Shown here: in pieces, positions 8,778-15,215 of the stretch
How positions within the stretch are numbered: position 1 is the stretch's first letter
How the letters are laid out: the number at the start of each line of letters is the position of its first letter
NCBI RefSeq assembly: GCF_900166655.1
Contig: NZ_FVZB01000004.1
Location: forward strand, 26,109 to 90,108
Source of the DNA: Halobacillus hunanensis
GTDB taxonomy: Bacteria; Bacillota; Bacilli; Bacillales; Halobacillaceae
DNA: 64,000 nt
Reading direction: 5' to 3'
The notes under the pieces: generated by a model
What the model saw: the letters and a program-made list of their open reading frames with translations, nothing else
Told to the model about the DNA's origin: nothing
Database searches by the model: none
Position numbers and translations under genes: made by a program

Positions 8778-9241
8778 ATAGATAACTGAAGCTGTTGAAA
8801 AAGCAAATAATGAATTATTATGATCGGTTAAACAGGACGGGTGAACCATGCTTTCTAATATTGGAAGAAAAACACTGGTATCATCTATAATTGCGGTGTA
8901 CACGGTCGATCCCCGTCCATAGGCGTGCTGTGCCTTGGACTGGACGTGATGAAAAGGATGTCTACCAGGTGCTAACTCTTCAGGAAACATAAATTTATTC
9001 AGTGGACAGAGGAGGCCCCTGAAAAGATTGAGTATTTACGTTCACCATGATTGACGCTTAAAACGCCCATATTTGCTATGTGTGGTGTTTTATGTCTAAA
9101 TAAGGGTTATTTATAAGGGGAATTGTTTAAAAACGCCTATAAAGCCTAAAATGGCAATTTGCACCCTATCAATATTTATTGAGATGGGACGAAACTTCAT
9201 TAATCCACCTTTGTGGAGGGATTTTATGATTCGAAAGAATA
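8778..9241. other. Stretch without a supported gene
   Basis: Only broken short frames are present on the plus strand (for example 26 codons from the ATG at 8813, then stops). They look like decayed coding sequence but I cannot match them to a family. No clear repeats or RNA structure seen. Confidence 0.4.
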
Positions 9242-9376
9242 ATGACTGAAGAAGAAAAGCAAAGTGAATTTGAACGATTGTGGCAGATAGAGGAAAAACA
9301 AAGCGAAATCCTGAAAAAACAAACAGGAAAAGGATTGTATGAAGAAGTTGATATTACCGACGACGGAAGGATTTAG
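9242..9376 (+). CDS. Possible small protein (44 aa)
   Basis: An ATG at 9242 opens a 44-codon frame with a charged, helical product ('EEEKQSEFERLWQIEEKQSE'). A well-served ATG at 9226 (GGAGGG upstream) starts a 7-codon frame whose TGA overlaps this ATG, so it may be translated by coupling. Alternatively the two were once one gene. It lies just before the frameshifted gene at 9448. Function unknown. Confidence 0.4.
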   Translation: MTEEEKQSEFERLWQIEEKQSEILKKQTGKGLYEEVDITDDGRI

Positions 9377-9447
9377 AAGGCAACGATTAATCAGGCAGCA
9401 CCTCTTCTAGCTATATTGTGAAATTAAGATACAAAAAGGTGATTAGT

Positions 9448-9832
9448 ATGAATCAAGACATGGGAAGATATCTTGATGAAATGTATTATTTTCCCCCTTG
9501 TCATAAAAGTGCTAAAGAATGATAAAAAGCTTTTCCAAGAATTCAAAATGAGGAATGTCTACTTAGACAAAGTGGATTCGGTTATCGAATCCGTACAAAC
9601 TGATCTCAACCATGTGAAACAACAAATGTATTCGGTTTATCATGTAGATATCAAACAGTTGAATCAAAAAGGTGAAGTATTACAATACAAATGGACTACA
9701 AGAGACCAGGACGGGATTATTGAGCTTTCGTCTAGCCAACTCCGGGAACATACAAAAAATATGCTGCAAGAATACTTCTATGGCTCCTTAGCAAAACCTT
9801 ATAAACCAAAAGTTCGAACATGGGATGAATAA
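9448..9832 (+). pseudogene. Frameshifted Bacillus-type hypothetical gene
   Basis: The ATG at 9448, with a good AAAGGTG site, reads 'MNQDMGRYLDEMYYFP' and then stops after 24 codons. The +1 frame continues 'LVIKVLKNDKKLFQEFKMRN' to 9832. Joining them requires removing one C from the CCCCC run at 9493-9497, giving a protein of about 126 residues with no gap. The '(Y)LDEMYY.PLV' start resembles small proteins encoded beside YolD/UvrX-type genes in Bacillus plasmids, from memory. It is either a genuine frameshift or a homopolymer sequencing error. Confidence 0.6.
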
Positions 9833-10127
9833 CATGTTCTTAAGTATAGGAAATGTGTATATGTCCTGTTTTCGAGGTACACTAAACATAGAAGTAGCTA
9901 AATTAAGAAGGCCCACGGTGCTTTAACAACGCAGGTCACAACAGACCGAACTATCAAGAGGATAAGGCTTTAATGGTGTCCTTTTGCCATCACATAAGGG
10001 GGTCTGTTGTTAGTGCTATTGAACATGATATAGGCAAGCAGCCTTTCCCATTAAGGAAAGGCTGAAACAAACTACTCAAGGGCGGTTTAGGTCGTTCAGG
10101 TGTACAAAGTTGCTGTCCGTGGTATAA
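9833..10127. other. Non-coding stretch with a degenerate RNA-like copy
   Basis: The stretch around 9865-9990 (GAGGTACACTAAACATAGAA, then a hairpin-rich region) resembles the promoter and start of the antisense RNA at about 10128. It may be a decayed or second copy of the antitoxin RNA. No coding sequence is supported. Confidence 0.35.
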
Positions 10128-10295
10128 TAAGCATAGAAACAACAAATAATCATAAAATAAAGAAAGACCGCAGGTGCTACTAACACCATACGGTCTAAAT
10201 ACAATATGATCAGTTCCCCTACAAGGGGGGACGGAGCAGTAAGGAACAGACCTCACCACGAGCCGCTAACTCAGAAGGTGGGGTCTATTTTTTAT
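10128..10295 (+). ncRNA. Predicted antisense (antitoxin) RNA of a type I toxin module
   Basis: A promoter-like TATAAT occurs in GTGGTATAATAAGCAT (about 10119-10134). The transcript would contain a hairpin near 10166-10192 (AGACCGCAGGTG ... CACCATACGGTCT) and end at a terminator whose arms AGACCTCACC and GGTGGGGTCT precede TATTTTTT (about 10245-10295). Its 3' end overlaps the toxin frame on the opposite strand, as in txpA/ratA, bsrG/SR4 and similar Bacillus pairs. The exact ends are estimates. Confidence 0.5.
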
Positions 10296-10362
10296 GGTTT
10301 ATGATCGTAACAACAAGTGTTGCGAAGGCGATCATCAAAAATAGAACTTCAAAGGTTGTCAA
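10285..10362 (-). CDS. Holin-like type I toxin peptide (25 aa)
   Basis: A TTG at 10362 is preceded by AAAGGGGGTG seven bases upstream. The product begins 'MTTFEVLFLMIAFATLVV' and ends 'INHKK'. It is a short hydrophobic helix with a polar start and a lysine tail, the signature of the small holin-like toxins (BsrE/BsrG/TxpA-like) of Bacillus chromosomes and plasmids. It would depolarise the membrane when its antisense RNA is lost, helping plasmid maintenance. Its small size, together with the overlapping terminator and facing promoter, makes this a convincing call. Confidence 0.75.
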   Translation of the reverse strand: MTTFEVLFLMIAFATLVVTIINHKK

Positions 10363-10627
10363 AGGCTAACACCCCCTTTGCATCCGACATGTCCAAAAGA
10401 CACGACAAACAGCAGGAATGCGCCGACCCCGACCTTGAGAAAAACCGAACCATTGTACATTAATTATAACATGTAACCATTGTTAAATGGGGCTTATACA
10501 ATGATTTGTAGTTTTAATTTATAAAAAACATCTACATTTAAAATTAAATTTAATATTGTTATTAGTATTCATATTAGATTCGATTTCAGTACTAATATGA
10601 GTATTGATGTTAACACTTACATTAGTG
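10363..10627. repeat. AT-rich stretch with ATTAGT/ACTAAT-type repeats
   Basis: Between about 10530 and 10630 variants of ATTAGT, ACTAAT and GTTAACAC recur (for example ATTAGTATTCATATTAG and GATGTTAACACTTACATTAG). The same motifs occur upstream of parA and inside the partition-protein gene. This is a candidate distal centromere or operator cluster. Confidence 0.4.
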
Positions 10628-10825
10628 CTAAATAATATACTTAACGGCCCCTTTGAAAACGGTCACTTCTACAGCCTCTCCGTTCTTTTCCGTTTCCAGA
10701 ATGATTTCATACTGGAATACTTTCAGTAACTTCCCTTTCATCACTTTTCCATCAAGAAAACAAATCGAAATGTTTTCCCCTATTTTGTGGATATACCCGT
10801 ACTTCTTCTTTTCGCTAGTTCCCAT
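10628..10825 (-). CDS. Plasmid Hfq-like (Sm fold) RNA-binding protein (65 aa)
   Basis: The sequence fits the Hfq pattern. 'ENISICFLDGKVMKGKLLKV' corresponds to Sm1, the next strand carries 'YEIILETE', and 'VFKGAVKYI' matches the Sm2 motif Y/F-K-H-A-(I/V)-S, with G replacing H. Length is normal for a minimal Hfq. It is the last gene of the partition operon. Bacillus plasmids are known to carry extra Hfq copies (for example Hfq3 of pXO1). Control of plasmid RNAs, such as the adjacent antitoxin RNA, is an inference. Confidence 0.6.
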   Translation of the reverse strand: MGTSEKKKYGYIHKIGENISICFLDGKVMKGKLLKVFQYEIILETEKNGEAVEVTVFKGAVKYII

Positions 10826-10849
10826 TACCTTATTTCCCCTTTCCTTTTG

Positions 10850-11071
10850 CTAAGTCGTTCTACTACGAGACACTTTTCTATACAAAGCAATGACAGCTCT
10901 GTTTTCTCTTTCCCATTCCTGATTTTTCAGCATTGGAATATTAAATGCTTGTTCCATTTCCGTCATGAGCGTGGCAAAACGACGATCCTTTTCTCCGGTT
11001 GATAAACCACATGTAATTGTTTCTTCATACCTTCTATTGAATGCTTTTAATGCTGCTCTTTTTTTAGTCAT
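10850..11071 (-). CDS. Small basic protein (73 aa) in the partition operon
   Basis: The product is soluble, basic and helical ('LKAFNRRYEETITCGLSTGE', ending 'RKVSRSRTT'). It lies 15 bases after the partition-protein gene and 24 bases before the Hfq-like gene on the same strand. The regular spacing supports one transcript. I do not recognise it. Confidence 0.6.
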   Translation of the reverse strand: MTKKRAALKAFNRRYEETITCGLSTGEKDRRFATLMTEMEQAFNIPMLKNQEWERENRAVIALYRKVSRSRTT

Positions 11072-11086
11072 TCAGGTACCTCTCAT

Positions 11087-11533
11087 CTATGACTTAAAAA
11101 CGGATTTCAAGAACTCATTAACGAGGTTAGATCGTGCCCCTTTCCCGTGCTTCTTTCCGAATTTCTCAAATTCTTTTGCGATATCCTCATCGAGATGAAT
11201 ACTCACTTGCCGTTTCTTTACTGGCTTCTCTTTTCCTGTGACCGCAGAAACAATACTTTCTATGTTGTTAGTGTTAGAACTGGTTTCATTATTATCATTA
11301 GTATTAGTGTTAACACTTTCATTAGTTTTATTTTCAGTACTAGAATTAGACTTAGAGTTATTATTAGTACTGGATTTAAAACTTATATTAGAATTATCTT
11401 TGACGTTCTTATTGTTTTTAGATTCAGTGTTATTATCCGTTTCATTATTTGTATTAGTGTTAGTGTTCTTATTCTTATCAGTATTAGCGACTTTTCCAAA
11501 TCCGGCCAACCCTTTTTTATTACTCATCCTCAT
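11087..11533 (-). CDS. Ribbon-helix-helix partition protein (ParB role) with Asn/Thr-rich linker
   Basis: I start this at the ATG at 11533, which lies just after GAAGGAG and overlaps the end of parA; longer versions would run into parA. The roughly 100-residue N-terminal part is low complexity (N, T, S, K, E). The C-terminus is a clear ribbon-helix-helix domain: 'RQVSIHLDEDIAKEFEKFGK' followed by 'GARSNLVNEFLKSVF'. Small RHH proteins encoded directly after ParA act as centromere-binding adaptors (ParG, omega, AspA types). The low-complexity linker is encoded by DNA full of ATTAGT/GTTAACAC motifs like those upstream of parA. Confidence 0.75.
   Translation of the reverse strand: MRMSNKKGLAGFGKVANTDKNKNTNTNTNNETDNNTESKNNKNVKDNSNISFKSSTNNNSKSNSSTENKTNESVNTNTNDNNETSSNTNNIESIVSAVTGKEKPVKKRQVSIHLDEDIAKEFEKFGKKHGKGARSNLVNEFLKSVFKS
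11255..11490. repeat. Centromere-like repeats inside the partition-protein gene
   Basis: More than ten variants of ATTAGT/ATTAGTATTAGTGTTA, with TTAACACT and AGTACT dyads, recur through the Asn/Thr/Ser-coding linker. The same words occur outside genes at about 10530-10630 and 12340-12460, which argues for a DNA-level function as well as simple codon repetition. Confidence 0.4.
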
Positions 11534-12302
11534 TGATCTCCTTCCATAGTTCAAAATAGACATTTGCTTTTTGTATATTTTTACCCAGGGTAGCAGGTAA
11601 ATTATCATACGCCACGGAACTTGCAAATCGGATGGTTGAAGGAATATACGTATCAAACATTTTCACGCCATTTTCTATGGCGTATCTGCGTGTTTCTTGC
11701 ATGACTTCTTGGTGCAGTGTTGTTTGGTAATTCACCATTGTTGCAAACACACCGAGCAAGTTTAGGTCAGGATTATATTGCTCTTTAAAATCTTCAATGG
11801 TTTGCAGCACTTTTATTAACGATCTCATTGAGTATGATTCTGGATTGTAAGGAATCAACACTTCATCAGCAAATGTAAAGGCGTTGCCGACCATCAGGGA
11901 CAAAGAAGGTGGCGTATCTATAAAAATATAATCGTACTCATTTTTTAATTTAGCACATGTCTTTTTCATGATGGTAAATGGTTCAGGGTATTGATCTCTG
12001 TCTCCGATCACTCCGAAGTCAAATCCTACTAAATCATCATTAGCAGGTAAAATATCAATATAATCATGCGCCTTTACAATGACTTCTTTAGGGTCCGTTT
12101 CTTCAAGCAATACATTGTATAATCCCTGTTCAAAATCATTATCTGGATTAAAGCCGAAGGTTAGTGCAACATTCGACTGATTGTCCGCATCAATGATGAG
12201 GACTTTCTTTTTTTCGGTAGCTAAAACTCCTGCCAAATTCGTTGCTGTTGTCGTTTTCAACGAACCGCCTTTGTTGTTATTAATACAAATAACAGTACCC
12301 AA
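11520..12302 (-). CDS. parA: ParA-family plasmid partition ATPase
   Basis: I start at a TTG at 12302 because GAGAGGTGG lies seven bases upstream and the 260-residue product then begins directly at the first strand, 'MGTVICINNNKGG'. Upstream in-frame codons are AT-rich operator DNA. The deviant Walker A is 'NKGGSLKTTT', with SL in place of the usual VG before K. Walker A' is 'YDYIFIDTPPSLS' and the C-terminal 'NLLGVFATMVNYQTTLHQEV' is ParA-like. The ATPase positions plasmid copies before division. The next gene overlaps its end by 14 bases. Confidence 0.9.
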   Translation of the reverse strand: MGTVICINNNKGGSLKTTTATNLAGVLATEKKKVLIIDADNQSNVALTFGFNPDNDFEQGLYNVLLEETDPKEVIVKAHDYIDILPANDDLVGFDFGVIGDRDQYPEPFTIMKKTCAKLKNEYDYIFIDTPPSLSLMVGNAFTFADEVLIPYNPESYSMRSLIKVLQTIEDFKEQYNPDLNLLGVFATMVNYQTTLHQEVMQETRRYAIENGVKMFDTYIPSTIRFASSVAYDNLPATLGKNIQKANVYFELWKEINEDE

Positions 12303-12480
12303 ATTAATACCACCTCTCAAATTATATTTAATGTTGTTACTTATTATTATACTTTGACTAACTCTAAAGTCAACACTTACATAAGTACTTTTATTGAATC
12401 TAACCATAAAATTAAAATTAATACTAAATCTAATCATAATTGTGATTTTAAATTTATTTCTAAATCTTATTGGAGTGAAG
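12303..12480. promoter_or_regulatory. parA upstream operator/centromere candidate
   Basis: AT-rich DNA with recurring ACTAA, AATACTAAATCTAATC and GTCAACACTTACATAAGT. The motifs match those in and after the partition operon, so it is a likely binding region for the RHH protein and the site of the parA promoter. The individual site borders cannot be fixed by eye. Confidence 0.45.
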
Positions 12481-12525
12481 AATAAGTTTATAGGGGTCAC
12501 CCAAAGGGTCTACTACCAGTTTCTA

Positions 12526-12546
12526 AGATAGCCAAGTACGCTATCT
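12526..12546. repeat. Short inverted repeat
   Basis: AGATAGC and GCTATCT, seven-base perfect arms, flank CAAGTAC. It lies in the long non-coding stretch 12481-13019. Function not known. Confidence 0.35.
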
Positions 12547-12767
12547 AACAAATTGGTGTATCTCGCTTCCCTCTAAAATCGTCGATAACAACGGGCTGTA
12601 GCAAAGGGGTAGGTCGTGAAGCAAAAACAGTCCGATAAGTTCCTGTCGATTTCTTAACGGGTGAACGATGACAAAACCATCAAGACCGTTCAAAAGGGAT
12701 AGCAGGCTACGCCTGCTTTTTATTATGGTTATTTTTCCTTTTGCACTCCGAATCGTACAACGCCCTA

Positions 12768-12831
12768 AATCTTCTAACCTTCCAATGGGGCAGGTACCGT
12801 ATGCCTTTCCCCATTGGAAGCTAAGAAGATT
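12768..12831. repeat. Long hairpin in non-coding plasmid DNA
   Basis: The arms 12768-12790 and 12809-12831 match at 21 of 23 positions (AATCTTCTAA ... CCAATGGGG). The inner GGCA and TGCC extend the stem. It is followed by no T-run, so it is not an obvious terminator. Strong hairpins of this type occur at single-strand origins or conversion sites of mobile DNA. The rest of 12303-13019 shows no gene. Confidence 0.5.
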
Positions 12832-13019
12832 ATGAAACCATCAATAAACTTTCACGGCATAGCCTTCGCTTTCGCTACGGTATTCCATGTTTTATTGACA
12901 GTTTCATATAGGGGTTGTGAGATTCTCCATAGCAAAAGGGAAAAATAATCCCCTTTAGGGGACTTACTCCGTTTCGGAGTTACAAAAATCAAAAATAATT
13001 TCAAAGGAGCGAAAAGCAA

Positions 13020-13226
13020 ATGATAGTAAATTTCAATAGTGCCAAAGCAGACAAAGGAAAATATTTTGTTCATACCAAAAAAGGGGGAAGTCGCAATGCT
13101 GAAAGGATAGAAGGTAAATCTGCATGGTGTGTGCAGTATGAACAAACCGATGGAAACAAAGTTCCCTTGTCTTGGGTAGGAAAAGGTCTGGTTGTTGAAA
13201 TAGAAAAGAAAGGTGGTGAACGGTAA
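13020..13226 (+). CDS. Small protein (68 aa) coupled to ardC
   Basis: The start is preceded by AAAGGAG. The product contains 'NSAKADKGKYFVHTKKGG' and 'LSWVGKGLVVEIEKKGGE'. Its stop overlaps the start of the ArdC gene by one base (TAATG), a sign of coupled translation. It has no membrane segment. Function unknown; it may be part of the same anti-defence unit. Confidence 0.6.
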   Translation: MIVNFNSAKADKGKYFVHTKKGGSRNAERIEGKSAWCVQYEQTDGNKVPLSWVGKGLVVEIEKKGGER

Positions 13227-14053
13227 TGAGTAAAAAAATCTATGAAATGATTACGAATCAGATCATAAAGAAGTTGGAGGAAGGGACAGTCCCTTGGAAA
13301 AAACCTTTTAAAAATGGTGTAGCTATTAATTGGAAAACACAAAATCCATATCGCGGCATTAATACCATGCTTTTAGAGGGTGGAGAGTACGCCACATTTA
13401 AACAAATAAAAGAGAGTGGGGGAAAGGTTAAAAAGGGAGAGAAAAGCCAAATCGTTGTTTTTTGGAAGTGGTTAGAGGTTGAGGATGAAGAAACAGAAAA
13501 AGAAAAAAAGATCCCATTTTTACGTTATTATCGGGTCTTTGAAATTAATACACAAGTTGAAGGGTTAGAAAGTAAACGAGACACAGAAAGTTACAATCAT
13601 AATCCCATCGAAGAAGCTGAAAAAATTAAACGGGAATATGTAAATGCGCCGTCCTTTAGTTTTATATCTGGTGCCGCATATTACAAGCCTTTCGAAGATA
13701 AAGTTAATGTCCCACCTATAAAAGATTTCGAGGATGTAAACAAGTATTATAGTACGCTGTTTCATGAACTTATTCACTCAACTGGACACAAAGAAAGATT
13801 AAGCAGGGAAGGTATCACAGGGACTATAAAATTCGGGAGTGAAAACTACAGCAAAGAAGAATTAATTGCAGAGCTTGGGGCTTCCATGTTGTGTGGAGTA
13901 ACGGGAATAGAAAATACAACAATTGATAACAGCGCATCGTATATTCAATCATGGTTGCGAGCATTAAAGAATGATAAAACATTAATTATAAGGGCGTCTC
14001 AACAAGCGCAAAAAGCCAGTGACTACATTCAGGGCCTAACATTTAAATATTAA
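13226..14053 (+). CDS. ArdC-like antirestriction protein
   Basis: The 275-residue protein has an N-terminal ssDNA-binding domain (about residues 1-115, beginning 'KKIYEMITNQIIKKLEEGTV' with 'PYRGIN') and a C-terminal zincin-like domain with 'HELIH' at residues 180-184, a further 'GHKERL' and 'EELIAELGASML'. This is the ArdC arrangement of conjugative plasmids, which protects incoming DNA from host restriction. It lies at the leading side of the transfer region close to oriT, where it would be expressed early after transfer. Complete length. Confidence 0.88.
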   Translation: MSKKIYEMITNQIIKKLEEGTVPWKKPFKNGVAINWKTQNPYRGINTMLLEGGEYATFKQIKESGGKVKKGEKSQIVVFWKWLEVEDEETEKEKKIPFLRYYRVFEINTQVEGLESKRDTESYNHNPIEEAEKIKREYVNAPSFSFISGAAYYKPFEDKVNVPPIKDFEDVNKYYSTLFHELIHSTGHKERLSREGITGTIKFGSENYSKEELIAELGASMLCGVTGIENTTIDNSASYIQSWLRALKNDKTLIIRASQQAQKASDYIQGLTFKY

Positions 14054-14105
14054 AAATTCCCCTTCATGGTGATTCCTTTGAGGGGAATAAAGGAGATTGA
14101 AGAAG

Positions 14106-14282
14106 ATGAAATATAAAACGAACAAAACAGTAACAATAAATACTTACAAAGGAAGTTTTGAAGTCTCTGAAAATTGGTTGAAACAAAACACTGAAGGAAT
14201 GAATATAAGTGAATTTCTAAGTAGCTATACTTGGGATGATGGAGAAAGGTTATACAATAAATTGTTAGAGGAAATTGAATGA
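14106..14282 (+). CDS. Small hypothetical protein (58 aa)
   Basis: ATG at 14106 is ten bases after AGGAG; a TTG at 14097 is too close to that site. The product contains 'TINTYKGSFEVSENWLKQNT' and 'EFLSSYTWDDGERLYNKLLE'. It follows ardC by 52 bases and is probably cotranscribed. Not recognised. Confidence 0.55.
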   Translation: MKYKTNKTVTINTYKGSFEVSENWLKQNTEGMNISEFLSSYTWDDGERLYNKLLEEIE

Positions 14283-14290
14283 TAAACGCT

Positions 14291-14322
14291 GTTTACCCGG
14301 TTTCGATTCTGACCGGGTAAAC
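14291..14322. repeat. Hairpin after the ardC group
   Basis: GTTTACCCGGT (14291-14301) and ACCGGGTAAAC (14312-14322) form an 11-bp perfect stem nine bases after the stop. No strong T-run follows, so it is a possible but weak terminator. Confidence 0.4.
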
Positions 14323-14362
14323 TGTTACGCATGGATGAAAAACTAAGGTTTTTCTTTGGTTT

Positions 14363-14386
14363 AAAAAGCAGGCATCGAGCCTGCTT
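14363..14386 (-). terminator. Terminator for the minus-strand genes
   Basis: Read on the minus strand, AAGCAGGC-TCGAT-GCCTGCTT is followed by TTTAA, giving a Rho-independent pattern downstream of the gene at 14476-14730. Confidence 0.55.
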
Positions 14387-14475
14387 ATTGGTTGCTGAAG
14401 CAACCATGAAAACAAGGAAAAAACACTGACGAGTTTTCACTATTCAATTCAAATTATGACTCCATGATGTAAGAT

Positions 14476-14730
14476 TTATAGATTAACATTAGAGGGATGA
14501 TATTTGTTGGGTTTATTTTGATTGACGTATTGAGAAAACATTTTAAGTAATGCCTCTGTATCTTCAATGGATAAATGTTCACATTCAAAATACTTTTCAA
14601 GTAAAGCACCTTTTTGGATAATTCTTCTGGTTCGTTCTCTACGTTCTTTTGATTCGACCTTTTGACGATCACGACTGATTTCAAGTTCCAATTCATTAAT
14701 TTTTGCTTGGATTCGATCAATCTTATTCAT
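14476..14730 (-). CDS. Small coiled-coil mobilisation accessory protein (84 aa)
   Basis: The N-terminal 40 residues are a strongly charged helix ('KIDRIQAKINELELEISRDR'); the rest contains 'EKYFECEHLSIEDTEALLKM'. It is encoded divergently from the relaxase, across oriT, together with a similar small coiled-coil protein. Small proteins in this position often assist the MobQ-type relaxase at oriT. An overlapping frame at 14454-14720 has poorer composition and was left out. Confidence 0.5.
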   Translation of the reverse strand: MNKIDRIQAKINELELEISRDRQKVESKERRERTRRIIQKGALLEKYFECEHLSIEDTEALLKMFSQYVNQNKPNKYHPSNVNL

Positions 14731-14741
14731 GAATAATTACC

Positions 14742-14978
14742 TTAATATTGTTTTGCGTATTGATCTGAAGATGATGTTTCTAAATTTGAATTTTGTTCGT
14801 CAAATTGATCTTTAAGGTAACTAATTAGTTCAATTGCTTTTTTTTCATCTTCATAATCTAGGTTAAATGTTTTTAAAAATTGTTTACCAATTTTATTTTC
14901 AAACTTCAGTTTTTCTTCTTTGATTTGTTTTTGAAGTTCTTCGATTTTCTCTTGCTTACTTTTAATTCTATTTGCCAT
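14742..14978 (-). CDS. Small coiled-coil mobilisation accessory protein (78 aa)
   Basis: The first 30 residues form a charged helix ('KQEKIEELQKQIKEEKLKFE') and the middle contains 'GKQFLKTFNLDYEDEKKAIE', like DUF3847-type or TraD-like small proteins found upstream of MobA/MobL relaxases. An AAAGGAGCG site precedes the ATG. Together with the 84-residue protein it is divergent from the relaxase. Relaxosome accessory function is inferred from context. Confidence 0.55.
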   Translation of the reverse strand: MANRIKSKQEKIEELQKQIKEEKLKFENKIGKQFLKTFNLDYEDEKKAIELISYLKDQFDEQNSNLETSSSDQYAKQY

Positions 14979-15080
14979 CAGTTAATCGCTCCTTTGGGGT
15001 TTTATTTTATTGTGGCATAATTCAAATAATATTGCAATAATTTTCCCTGTTTGCTATAATGTTCCCAAGTTCAATGAACG

Positions 15081-15116
15081 AAGGGCGCACTTATGCACCG
15101 TTTTTAACGGTGCGCC
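15081..15116. other. oriT: Candidate oriT with RSF1010-like nic core
   Basis: The minus strand at 15081-15093 reads TAAGTGCGCCCTT, which contains the TAAGTGCGCCCT core known at the nic region of RSF1010/R1162 and related MOBQ plasmids. Next to it are nested inverted repeats: GGCGCAC (15084-15090) with GTGCGCC (15110-15116), and GCACCGTT with AACGGTGC. The relaxase of the matching family starts 100 bases away. Confidence 0.8.
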
Positions 15117-15215
15117 AGTACCTGTCAAACTAACGTTTGAGAAGGATAACGCCCTCAAATGATATGTGGTAAAATTCGCTTCGCTCATGTTGAAAAAGAA
15201 AGGAGGATGTATGTT

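Noticed and set aside
11147..11549. Long plus-strand frames opposite the partition gene
   Set aside because: They are shadows of the low-complexity repeat, with leucine/isoleucine/serine-rich nonsense composition.
12303..12500. Long N-terminal extension of ParA
   Set aside because: It is AT-rich operator-like DNA; the TTG at 12302 has the ribosome site and gives the normal ParA length.
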